64,000 bases of DNA from Amycolatopsis decaplanina DSM 44594 (lineage in GTDB: Bacteria > Actinomycetota > Actinomycetes > Mycobacteriales > Pseudonocardiaceae). Positions 48,220-55,801 of this stretch are shown one piece after another. Made by a program: the position numbers and the translations under genes. The notes under the pieces are model-generated. The model made no database searches and was not told the DNA's origin. It saw only the letters and a program-made list of their open reading frames with translations. Position 1 is the first letter of the stretch; each line of letters begins with the position of its first letter. The stretch lies in NCBI RefSeq assembly GCF_000342005.1, contig NZ_AOHO01000071.1, positions 206,365 to 270,364 of the forward strand, given 5' to 3'.

Positions 48220-49190
48220 CCTGTCACACCGACCTCGGCGCCGGGAGCCTTCGCCGCGTCGACGGCGAGTGCGGCGGCGCCGACGATCGCCGAATCGTCG
48301 CCGTGGTGCGCGGCCCGGATCCGCGCCAGCGGGCGGTGCCCGGCGCCGGTGATCTTGTCCGCGTAGCGTTCGCGTGCCTCGTCGAGGAACAGCGGAGCCG
48401 ATTCGGACACCCCGCCGCCGATGACGATGATCTCGGGATCGAAGACGTCGGCGACCAGCGCCAGGCCCTCGGCCAGCCACTTCGCCAGTTCGGTCATCGC
48501 GCGCTGGGCGATCGGGTCGCCGTCCCGGGCGGCACCCGCGACCCGGCGGCCGGTGACCGAGCCGGGGTCTCCCCTGGTCTCGCGCGCCAGCACGGTCGAG
48601 CGGCCGGGATGCCGCGCGAGCAGTTCCACCGCCGTCGCGGCCAGCGCCGTCCCGCTGCAGTACCGCTCCCAGCAGCCGTACTTCCCGCACGGGCAGGGCC
48701 TGCCGCCCGGGACGACCGTGAGGTGCCCGAGTTCCGGTGCGACACCGTACGCGCCCCGGTAGATCTTGCCGTCGAGCAGGAGTCCAGCGCCGATCCCGGT
48801 GCCGAGGGCGATCAGCGCGGCGACATGAGCGCCACGAGCGGCCCCGAAGCGGTACTCGCCGACCGCGGCGGCGTTCACGTCGTGCTCCAGGGTCACCGGC
48901 AGGCCGACCCGCTTCTCGATGCGCTCGGCGACCGGCGCGGCACGCCAGGACAGATGCGGCGCGAACATCACCGTCCGCCGGTCCTTCGCGACGAACCCGG
49001 CGACCGCGAGCCCGACACCCGACACGTCGTGCCGGTTGCGGAGGTCTTCGACGACCCCGGCGATGGCGTCTTCGAGCGCGTCCTCGCCGCTGGGAGTCCC
49101 GACCCTGGCGGTGTCCATCAGCGAGCCGTGCTCGTCCACCACGCCGGCGCGCACACTTGTGCCCCCGACGTCCACCCCTACCGTCAGCAA
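48216..49190 (-). CDS. glk: ROK-family glucokinase
   Basis: A 324-residue ATP-dependent sugar kinase. Phosphate motif LTVGVDVGGTSVRAGVVDE at the N-terminus; catalytic region VTLEHDVNAAAVGEYRFG; LIALGTGIGAGLLLDGKIYRGAYGVAPELGHLTV; zinc-binding CPCGKYGCWERYCSG; and VFDPEIIVIGGGVSES. Closest in type to the actinobacterial glucokinase GlkA. The start is TTG 49190 with GGGAG upstream, overlapping the preceding stop (TGAGTTG). The stop codon abuts the Nudix remnant. Confidence 0.92.
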   Translation of the reverse strand: MLTVGVDVGGTSVRAGVVDEHGSLMDTARVGTPSGEDALEDAIAGVVEDLRNRHDVSGVGLAVAGFVAKDRRTVMFAPHLSWRAAPVAERIEKRVGLPVTLEHDVNAAAVGEYRFGAARGAHVAALIALGTGIGAGLLLDGKIYRGAYGVAPELGHLTVVPGGRPCPCGKYGCWERYCSGTALAATAVELLARHPGRSTVLARETRGDPGSVTGRRVAGAARDGDPIAQRAMTELAKWLAEGLALVADVFDPEIIVIGGGVSESAPLFLDEARERYADKITGAGHRPLARIRAAHHGDDSAIVGAAALAVDAAKAPGAEVGVTG

Positions 49191-49191
49191 C

Positions 49192-49629
49192 TCAGTTCTC
49201 CCGGTCCGGCTGCCAGGCGTCGCGCCTGGTCACCGTGATGTGCTGGACCCTCGAAGCTCCCACCGGCGCATCTTCCCGCGCGGGCTCCTTCCGCGCAGGC
49301 TGGAACCCGGGCATGTGCACCCCGCCCTCGGGCTCCCAGCGATCGGCGAGCACCGCCCGCAGCAGCGCGACGAGCTGCGCGGCCTGCTCCATCAGGCGTG
49401 CGACGAACTCGGGCCGCTCCCCTCGGAACACCCCGACGATCGCGCAGAGCGGGCACCAGCCGCCGTCGGCGTCGTGGCCGGCATCGTGGTGGCCGACACA
49501 GCCGTGCCCGGCGGAGATCAATCCCTCCAGCCACGGCGCGGCGTGCTCGACGACCAATTCGACCAGCAGGCGGATCTCTTCGGCCAGTTCGAGGCCGTCG
49601 GCCCGCGTGTGTTCGCTGTACTCGCTCAC
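49192..49629 (-). CDS. conserved protein with CPLC motif (Rv2183c-like position)
   Basis: A 145-residue soluble protein: helical N-terminus EYSEHTRADGLELAEEIRLLVELVVEHAAPWLEGLI, then GGWCPLCAIVGVFRGERPEFVARLMEQAAQLVALLRAVLADRW. The CPLC pair and neighbouring His residues could bind a metal. No named function. Its position next to the ArsA-like ATPase matches M. tuberculosis Rv2183c. GTG 49629 overlaps the ATPase stop (GTGA), so it is coupled. Confidence 0.82.
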   Translation of the reverse strand: MSEYSEHTRADGLELAEEIRLLVELVVEHAAPWLEGLISAGHGCVGHHDAGHDADGGWCPLCAIVGVFRGERPEFVARLMEQAAQLVALLRAVLADRWEPEGGVHMPGFQPARKEPAREDAPVGASRVQHITVTRRDAWQPDREN

Positions 49630-50768
49630 CCGGGTCCCCGGTTCCCGGCCAGGTTCACGACCAGGCCGTGCGCGTCGGATTCCGCACCGGTGATCCGGCA
49701 CGGGCGCAACATCTCCGGCAGCGCGATCAGCCGCCGGAAACCGTCCACGGTGACGGCGAGATCATCGTCCACTCTGGCCAGATCCACTTCGGAATCACGG
49801 TGCAACGGCACGGCGATCCGCAGCTCGTAGCCACCGTCCGATTCGGACACCTGTAAGAGCGGGGTGACACCTTTTTCGTTGCCCGCCAAGGGATCCAGTC
49901 CCCGGTAGAGCTCGTACGCGATTTCCTGCAACGCCTCGAGCCCCACCGGCTCGACGGCACGATACTCGACGGGCTTCACCTGTCCGGGCCCGAAGCCCGC
50001 GTCGGCGAGTTCGGCGAGGACGGCGTTCTGCTGCGCGCGCCGGGTCCGCATCCACGAGGCCGCGGCGCCGCGCCAGAAGCCGGGCGCGGGCATCAGCCGG
50101 TTGACGATCAGGCCGTCGACTCCGATCCCGCGCAAGGCCAGGGAACTGAGCGTGCGGCGGGCTTCGGCGACGACGACACGTTCCGGTGTCAGCACGAGCC
50201 GCACGGTGGTGGTGGCCGGATCGGTCAGCAGGGTGCGCAGCGACTCCAGATGAGCGCCGAGCCGCCGGACGGCGGCCGCTGTCCGGCGCGCGCCCGGTTT
50301 GAACATCCTCGACAGGTAGCCCGAGACGGCTTCGGGCAAGGCCAGCAGGCGCAGCGTTTCCGCGGTCGGCCCGCAGTCGACGACGACCGTCTCCCAGGGA
50401 CCGTGTTCGGCGAGGCGCTGGACCTCGGTGAGGGCGAGGAGTTCGTCGACGCCGGGCACCACGGTGAGCTCTTCGGCGTCGAGCGAGTCGAGGCCCGCGC
50501 CCGCGAGCGCGGTCTGCAGTTCCTGCCGGAGTTCGCGCCAGGTGCTGTCCACGAGGCCACGGGTGTCGATCTGGGCGGCGTGCAGAAGCGTGTCTACTTC
50601 GGACGGTTCGCCGCCGAGTGCGCGGCCGAAGGCGTCACCGAGCGAATGCGCGGGGTCGGTCGAGACCACGAGCGTCTTCCTGCCCCGCCCGGCCAGTGCC
50701 GCCGCCGTCGCCGCGGCGAGCGTGGTCTTGCCGACACCCCCCTTGCCGGTGAACAGCAGGATCCGCAT
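49626..50768 (-). CDS. ArsA/Get3-family ATPase
   Basis: A 380-residue P-loop ATPase. Deviant Walker A GKGGVGKT at residues 8-15, switch I DPAHSLGDAFG (A-motif of ArsA/Get3), WETVVVDCGPTAETLRLLALP (switch II). It lacks the second ATPase half of true arsenite pumps and no arsB or arsR is adjacent, so a chaperone or membrane-insertion role is likelier than arsenite export. Corresponds in position to M. tuberculosis Rv2184c. The C-terminal beta-rich ~70 residues (GVTPLLQVSESDGGYELRIAVPLHRDSE) resemble an ArsA HSP20-like tail. Confidence 0.9.
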   Translation of the reverse strand: MRILLFTGKGGVGKTTLAAATAAALAGRGRKTLVVSTDPAHSLGDAFGRALGGEPSEVDTLLHAAQIDTRGLVDSTWRELRQELQTALAGAGLDSLDAEELTVVPGVDELLALTEVQRLAEHGPWETVVVDCGPTAETLRLLALPEAVSGYLSRMFKPGARRTAAAVRRLGAHLESLRTLLTDPATTTVRLVLTPERVVVAEARRTLSSLALRGIGVDGLIVNRLMPAPGFWRGAAASWMRTRRAQQNAVLAELADAGFGPGQVKPVEYRAVEPVGLEALQEIAYELYRGLDPLAGNEKGVTPLLQVSESDGGYELRIAVPLHRDSEVDLARVDDDLAVTVDGFRRLIALPEMLRPCRITGAESDAHGLVVNLAGNRGPG

Positions 50769-50782
50769 GCCTACCTTTCGAC

Positions 50783-51223
50783 TCAGGACGTTTCAGCGCG
50801 CTTCTTGAGCTCCTTGAGCGCGGTGTCCATGACCATCTTCTCGGCCTTGCGGCGCAGCAGCCCGATCATCGGCAGCGCCAGCTCGACGGACAGCGTATAC
50901 GTCACCTTGGTGCGGCCGGCGCCCAGCGCTTCGAGGGCGTAGCGGCCGTTCTGGGCCTTCTGCATCTGCCCCTTGACCAAGTGCCAGCTGACTCCGTGGC
51001 CGTCGGCGTCCCAGTCGTACTCCAGGGTGTAGACGTCCTTGATGGGTCCGGCGTCGAGGGTGAGTTTCACCTGCTTGGCGCGCCCGTCGGCGTCCTCGCC
51101 GAGCACCTCGGTCTCCCGGACGGCCTTGGCCCATTCCGGGTACGCGGGAAAGTCGGCGATGACGGCCATGACCCGCTCGGGCTCGGCGTCGACCTCGATG
51201 GATTGCGTGGACTGCTCGGCCAT
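50783..51223 (-). CDS. SRPBCC lipid-binding-fold protein (Rv2185c-like)
   Basis: A 146-residue START/SRPBCC protein: TQSIEVDAEPERVMAVIADFPAYPEWAKAVRETEVLGEDADGRAKQVKLTLDAGPIKDVYTLEYDWD and VELALPMIGLLRRKAEKMVMDTALKELKKR. Very similar in pattern to M. tuberculosis Rv2185c (TB16.3). The hydrophobic cavity of the fold suggests binding of a lipid or polyketide-like ligand. TAGGCT stands seven bases before ATG 51223, a leaderless promoter. It precedes the ArsA-like gene by 14 bases. Confidence 0.9.
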   Translation of the reverse strand: MAEQSTQSIEVDAEPERVMAVIADFPAYPEWAKAVRETEVLGEDADGRAKQVKLTLDAGPIKDVYTLEYDWDADGHGVSWHLVKGQMQKAQNGRYALEALGAGRTKVTYTLSVELALPMIGLLRRKAEKMVMDTALKELKKRAETS

Positions 51224-51362
51224 GGAGTGAAGCCTAGAGCGTGTCGTGCGGTTCCTGGGCGGGCGGGTGACCACACGCGCGCGTTTCTTTTCGCCGAAGG
51301 CCCGGATTCGAGGAGGCAGGCCGCCGATCGGCGTAGGGCGAGCATCGTGGCGGAGCCGAGGG

Positions 51363-52151
51363 TCACCAGCGCAGCACGTACGGCTGTGCCGTCTCTTTGA
51401 AGTGACCGACGTTACGGCATTCGGTCCTGCCGAGCCTCGCCCGCGTGGCCAGTGGCTGGTGGACGTGCCCGAAGACCGACCAGCGCGGCCGCTGCTCGTG
51501 GATGAGGTCCACCAGCGCCGCGGACCCGATCTCGGACCGCCGCGCGATCACGTCGTAGGTCAGTTCCGGGAGGGCGGGCGGGATGTGGGTGCACAGGACG
51601 TCGATGTCCTCCAGCCCGCCGACCGCGACGTCGTACTCCTCGCGGGTGCGCAGGTACGGCCGCCAGAAGCCGTTGCGGCGCGGGACCACGTTCGGCGGGA
51701 GCAGCGCACCGCCGATGAACCCGAAGCGCAGGCCGCCGAACTCGGCGACCTCGCCGTCGAGGACGGTGATGCCGTCGCCGGCGAACTCGGGCCACAGCGA
51801 GGGGTCGTCGACGTTGCCTGGGGTCGCGAACGTCGGCGCGGTCAGCGCGCCGAACAGGACCGAGTACTGGTGGAGGATCGCCTCGCCGACGGCACCGGCG
51901 GGATCGGCCAGAGTGGCCCACAACGATCGGGAGAAGGCAACGGTCTCATCACGAGTGCCCTCACGCCGCAGCCGCGCGAACTCGCCGACCTTCTCGGCGC
52001 CGAACAGCGCGCCCATGATGCCCTTGTCGTGCTCGCGGTAGTCGACGAAGTCCAGCAGGTCGCCCAGCACGATCAGCGCGTCGGCGCCGTCGCCGGCGCG
52101 TTTGAGCGCGTCGGCGTTGCCGTGGACGTCCGACACCACGTGAACCCGCAT
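51363..52151 (-). CDS. metallophosphoesterase
   Basis: A 262-residue calcineurin-like phosphoesterase: MRVHVVSDVHGNADAL (first metal site), LIVLGDLLDFVD, FATPGNVDD (GNHD variant as GNVD), LCTHIPP and RWSVFGHVHQPLATRARLG. The GNVD variant lacks the usual His next to Asp. The central region MGALFGAEKVGEFARLRREGTRDE is unlike phosphatases of known substrate. GGGGGAG precedes ATG 52151. Confidence 0.9.
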   Translation of the reverse strand: MRVHVVSDVHGNADALKRAGDGADALIVLGDLLDFVDYREHDKGIMGALFGAEKVGEFARLRREGTRDETVAFSRSLWATLADPAGAVGEAILHQYSVLFGALTAPTFATPGNVDDPSLWPEFAGDGITVLDGEVAEFGGLRFGFIGGALLPPNVVPRRNGFWRPYLRTREEYDVAVGGLEDIDVLCTHIPPALPELTYDVIARRSEIGSAALVDLIHEQRPRWSVFGHVHQPLATRARLGRTECRNVGHFKETAQPYVLRW

Positions 52152-52165
52152 GTTCTCCCCCGTGC

Positions 52166-52576
52166 TCAGTCGGCCCGCGGGCCGACTCCGGGCTCGCGCC
52201 CGTCCTCCAGGACCTCCTTGAGCCCGAGCGCGATCGCCTTGGCGGCGCGGGCGCGGCGGTCGAACTCGCGGCGCAGCTCCCGAGGCGCCAGACCGAGCGG
52301 CTCCCCGTCGGGACCGGCGGGAGTGGCGCGCAGGAAGTAGTGCAGCAAGGTGCCGTCGAGCACCGGCTCGAGCCAGACCTCCATGGTACCGATCAAGGCA
52401 CCGCGCACGGTCCAGCGCAATCCTTCGTCACCGCGGTCGGTGTAGACCTCGAGAACGAGGTCCGGCCAGTAACGTGACCAAGATCGCGGATCGGCGAAGG
52501 CGGCGGCCACGGTGGAGGGCGGGACCACGAGGAAGGTCTCGTCGACGATGTCGAGAGCTGGCGGCGCCTGGTTCAC
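52166..52576 (-). CDS. SRPBCC family protein (Rv2186c-like)
   Basis: A protein of about 136 residues: VDETFLVVPPSTVAAAFADPRSWSRYWPDLVLEVYTDRGDEGLRWTVRGALIGTMEVWLEPVLDGTLLHYFLRATP is the SRPBCC core, and a basic C-terminal helix follows. Position matches M. tuberculosis Rv2186c. Start uncertain: GTG 52576 gives VNQAPPALDIVDETF as in relatives; a frame open from 52636 adds 20 residues. Confidence 0.8.
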   Translation of the reverse strand: MNQAPPALDIVDETFLVVPPSTVAAAFADPRSWSRYWPDLVLEVYTDRGDEGLRWTVRGALIGTMEVWLEPVLDGTLLHYFLRATPAGPDGEPLGLAPRELRREFDRRARAAKAIALGLKEVLEDGREPGVGPRAD

Positions 52577-52702
52577 ACGCGGCAGAATGTCATGCCCTCG
52601 GTATGGCCGATTCGCCAGCATGGTCTTAAGGTGCACGGCACGCTAAGTTGACTGGCGGGTAACACCGGTCACACCACTTGCACGCGAACACGGAGGTTCC
52701 TC

Positions 52703-54502
52703 GTGCGCGAATTCAGCGCCCCCGCCGCCAATCCGGTGACCGACGACGAGAATCTCGCCGACGTCGTCTGGGCGAACGCCGAGCGGTTCTCCGATGTCGT
52801 GAGTTTCCGACGCCAGGTCGACGGTACCTGGCTGGACGTCACCGCCAAAGACTTCGCCGCCCAGGTTCTCGCCGTGGCCAAGGGAATGGCACAAGCGGGC
52901 ATCGCTCCGGGCGACCGGGTCGGGCTCATGTCCAAGACCCGCTACGAATGGACCCTGATCGACTTCGCGATCTGGGCCGCGGGCGCGGTCACCGTCCCGA
53001 TCTACGACACCTCCTCGGCCGAGCAGGTCCACTGGATCCTCTCGGACTCGGCCGCGAAGGCCGTGTTCGTCGAGACCGACGACCACCTCGCGACGCTGGA
53101 ATCCGTCAAGGGACGCCTCGACGCGCTCGAACACACCTGGCAGATCGAGTCCGCCGACGCGCCCGCCGTCGACCAGCTCACCAAGCAGGGCGCAGGGCTC
53201 AGCGACGACGACCTGCACGAGCGCCGCCGCACGGTGAAGGCCGGCGACCTGGCCACGATCGTGTACACCTCGGGCACGACCGGCCGTCCCAAGGGCGTCG
53301 AGCTGACCCACCGGAACCTCCTCGCCGAGATCCGCGCCGACATCGCCGCGTTCCCGCAGCTGATGGAGCAGGGCAACTCGCTGCTGGTGTTCCTGCCGCT
53401 CGCGCACGTCCTCGCCCGCGCCATCGCGGTGACCGCGCTCAGCGCGCGCGTGACCCTCGGGCACACCTCGGACGTCAAGAACCTCGTCGCCGACCTCGGC
53501 ACCTTCCGGCCGACCTTCGTCGTCGCCGTGCCGCGGGTTTTCGAGAAGGTCTACAACGGCGCGAAGCAGAAGGCCCACGGTGACGGCAAGGGCAAGATCT
53601 TCGACGCCGCCGAAGCCACCGCGGTCGCCTACAGCCAGGCTCAGGACAATGGCGGCGCCGGACTGGGCCTCAAGGTCAAGCACGCGCTGTTCGACAAGCT
53701 GGTCTTCACCAAGCTGCGCGCGGCCCTCGGTGGCCGGTGCATCGCCGCGGTGTCCGGCGGTGCCCCGCTCGGCGTGCGGCTGGCGCATTTCTTCCGCGGC
53801 ATCGGCGTCCCGGTGTTCGAAGGCTACGGCCTGACCGAGACGTCCGCGGCGGCCTGTGTCGGCACCCAGGACGGGTTCCGCGTCGGCACCGTGGGACGCC
53901 CGGTCGCCGGCACCTCGGTCCGGATCGCCGACGACGGCGAGATCCTGCTGAAGGGCGACGTCGTGTTCGGCGGCTACTTCAACAACGCCGAAGCGACCGC
54001 CGAAGCGCTGGAAGACGGCTGGTTCCACACCGGCGACCTCGGCGAGTTGGACGGCGACGGGTTCCTCAAGATCACCGGGCGCAAGAAGGAGATCATCGTC
54101 ACTGCGGGCGGCAAGAACGTCGCCCCGTCCGGGCTCGAAGACACCATCAAGGCCAGCCCCCTGGTCAGCCAGGCGATGGTCGTCGGCGACCAGCGGCCGT
54201 TCATCGGCGCGCTGATCACCATCGACGAGGAGTACTTCCCGTCGTGGAAGTCGCAGCACGGCAAGCCTTCCGACGCCTCCGTGTCCGACCTGGCCGACGA
54301 CGCCGAACTGCGCGCCGAAATCCAGGCGGCCGTGGATCAGGCCAACAGCGCGGTGTCGCAGGCCGAGGCCATCAAGAAGTTCACGATCCTCTCGAAGGAC
54401 TTCACCGAGGCCGGCGGGGAGATCACACCGAGCCTGAAGCTGAAGCGCAACATCGTGAACAAGAACTACGCGACCGACATCGAGGCTCTGTACAAGAAGT
54501 AG
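52703..54502 (+). CDS. fadD15: long-chain fatty-acid-CoA ligase, FadD15 type
   Basis: A 599-residue AMP-forming ligase activating fatty acids to acyl-CoA. AMP motif YTSGTTGRPKG at 188-198; VFLPLAHVLARA; FVVAVPRVFEKVYNGA; VSGGAPLGVRLAHFFRGIGVPVFEGYGLTETSAA; WFHTGDLGELDGDGFLKITGRKKEIIVTAGGKNVAPS. The YDTSSAEQVHWILSDSAAKAVFVE N-terminal part and the context match M. tuberculosis FadD15 (Rv2187). GTG 52703 has GGAGGT upstream. It is divergent from the SRPBCC gene. Confidence 0.95.
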   Translation: MREFSAPAANPVTDDENLADVVWANAERFSDVVSFRRQVDGTWLDVTAKDFAAQVLAVAKGMAQAGIAPGDRVGLMSKTRYEWTLIDFAIWAAGAVTVPIYDTSSAEQVHWILSDSAAKAVFVETDDHLATLESVKGRLDALEHTWQIESADAPAVDQLTKQGAGLSDDDLHERRRTVKAGDLATIVYTSGTTGRPKGVELTHRNLLAEIRADIAAFPQLMEQGNSLLVFLPLAHVLARAIAVTALSARVTLGHTSDVKNLVADLGTFRPTFVVAVPRVFEKVYNGAKQKAHGDGKGKIFDAAEATAVAYSQAQDNGGAGLGLKVKHALFDKLVFTKLRAALGGRCIAAVSGGAPLGVRLAHFFRGIGVPVFEGYGLTETSAAACVGTQDGFRVGTVGRPVAGTSVRIADDGEILLKGDVVFGGYFNNAEATAEALEDGWFHTGDLGELDGDGFLKITGRKKEIIVTAGGKNVAPSGLEDTIKASPLVSQAMVVGDQRPFIGALITIDEEYFPSWKSQHGKPSDASVSDLADDAELRAEIQAAVDQANSAVSQAEAIKKFTILSKDFTEAGGEITPSLKLKRNIVNKNYATDIEALYKK

Positions 54503-54553
54503 CTCGTCGGTACCTGACGAGGGCCGGCGGCGGTGAGGCGCCGGCCCGGTGGG

Positions 54554-54597
54554 TCGTGAGTGGTAAGTGGTGTTCTAACGCGACTTACCACTCACGA
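54554..54597. repeat. family A palindrome, divergent copy 7
   Basis: Outer 15-base arms TCGTGAGTGGTAAGT / ACTTACCACTCACGA match family A, but the inner stem has changed (GTGGTGTTCTAACGCGAC instead of GGACGGTT..AACCGTCC), keeping the TTCTAA apex. Located between the converging FadD15 and monooxygenase genes. Confidence 0.75.
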
Positions 54598-54613
54598 GTG
54601 TGGCTCATCACCG

Positions 54614-54637
54614 CCGCAAGCAGGTGACTAATTGCGG
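54614..54637. repeat. 24-bp palindromic repeat CCGCAA-N12-TTGCGG, copy 3 (inverted)
   Basis: Reverse orientation relative to copies 1 and 2. Its CGC AAT TAG supplies the last two codons and stop of the flavin monooxygenase gene (…RN*), exactly as copy 2 does for the NYN gene. Confidence 0.75.
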
Positions 54638-55728
54638 GGGATGGTCGCGTCCCACTCGATGTGGTGCTGGTACAGCCAGTTTCGTCCCTCGTCGGACGTC
54701 GTCCCCGACGACACCGCCGCGCTGCTGGCCACCAGCTTCTCCACCCGAGCCCGCCGCAGTCGCTCGTAGGCCGCGAAAGCCGTTGGCGCGTCAGGAAGAT
54801 CCCGCAGGCACTGTGCCAGCACGACGCTGTCCTCCAGCGCCATCGACGCTCCCTGCCCCGCGGCGGGCGAGGCCGCGTGCGCCGCGTCGCCCACGAGCAC
54901 CATCGACGCGTTGAACCACACCGGCGTCGAAGGAACGTCGTAGGAATGACCGCCGAACACGTCGTCCCCCGTCGACTGGATGATTTCCGCGGCAGGCAAC
55001 GGTTCCCCGTCGAAAGCGGCGAAAGCCGCAGAGCGCCATTCGGCCGGCGACAGACCGGAGCGCACTCCTTCGGCCGTGGGAAGGCGCGCGAACCAGTACG
55101 TCGAGCCGTCGGGGGTGCTCGTGTAGCCGAAGAAAGCGTGCAGGCTCTGGATCATCCGATAGAGGGAGGGCGCCTGCGGGATGCTTGTGTCGGTCGTGTA
55201 GCCGTAGACGACGTCGAGACCCGTCGAGCGCGGAGGTGGGCAGGCCGGGTCGATGATGGTCCGGACGACCGATCGCAGGCCGTCGGCGCCGATCAGGATG
55301 TCGCCCTCGGCGAAGGTCCCGTCCTCGAAGCGAGCGATCCCCCGCGAGGCGGAAACCAGCCGTTTCCCGCGCTCGAAGCCGATCCCGCGCGAGATCGCCT
55401 CCTCCTGCAGCGCCCGGTAAAGCGACGCCCGCGTCAAGGTGCGCGGTCCGGCGAGACCGTCGATGTCGAAGGAACGACGTTCGACGGTCCGTCCGTCCGG
55501 CGTCACGAGTTCCAGCCCGACCGCGGCGAAGGAGTTCTCGATCACCGGTCCGTCGGCATCGATCGCGCGCAGGGCGTCCATGCCGTTGTGCATGATCGTC
55601 AGGAACGCGCCCACGTCCTCGCCGCCGGACGGGTACGCCTCGTGGACGCTCGCTTCGATCCCGGCCCGCCGCAACGCCATCGCGGTCACCGTGCCCGAAA
55701 TACCGCCACCGATGATCACAGCCTTCAC
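54628..55728 (-). CDS. FAD-dependent monooxygenase, group A
   Basis: A 366-residue aromatic-ring or polyketide hydroxylase-type flavoprotein. FAD motifs: GGGISG (residues 7-12) in VIIGGGISGTVTAMALRRAGI, the DG motif ILIGADGLRSVVR, and the GD motif MVLVGDAAHAASPAAGQGASMALEDSVVLAQCL. NAD(P)H is expected as donor. It stands alone; no regulator or pathway neighbour suggests the substrate. The last residues ...TIPRN and stop lie in repeat B copy 3. Confidence 0.9.
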   Translation of the reverse strand: MKAVIIGGGISGTVTAMALRRAGIEASVHEAYPSGGEDVGAFLTIMHNGMDALRAIDADGPVIENSFAAVGLELVTPDGRTVERRSFDIDGLAGPRTLTRASLYRALQEEAISRGIGFERGKRLVSASRGIARFEDGTFAEGDILIGADGLRSVVRTIIDPACPPPRSTGLDVVYGYTTDTSIPQAPSLYRMIQSLHAFFGYTSTPDGSTYWFARLPTAEGVRSGLSPAEWRSAAFAAFDGEPLPAAEIIQSTGDDVFGGHSYDVPSTPVWFNASMVLVGDAAHAASPAAGQGASMALEDSVVLAQCLRDLPDAPTAFAAYERLRRARVEKLVASSAAVSSGTTSDEGRNWLYQHHIEWDATIPRN

Positions 55729-55801
55729 CGCGGACCCCCTCCTCGTGTCGCCGTCACCCGACCGTACCGGGAAACGGCGACACGACAGAGTGGTCAGCGG
55801 G

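Noticed and set aside
49626..50768. Arsenic-resistance operon
   Set aside because: The ATPase lacks the second half and has no arsB, arsC or arsR neighbours; its locus matches a conserved mycobacterial block of unrelated function.
14951..54597. Family A palindromes as insertion sequences or MITEs
   Set aside because: Too short, no terminal inverted repeats separate from the hairpin, and no target-site duplication visible at most copies. A REP-like or terminator nature fits better.
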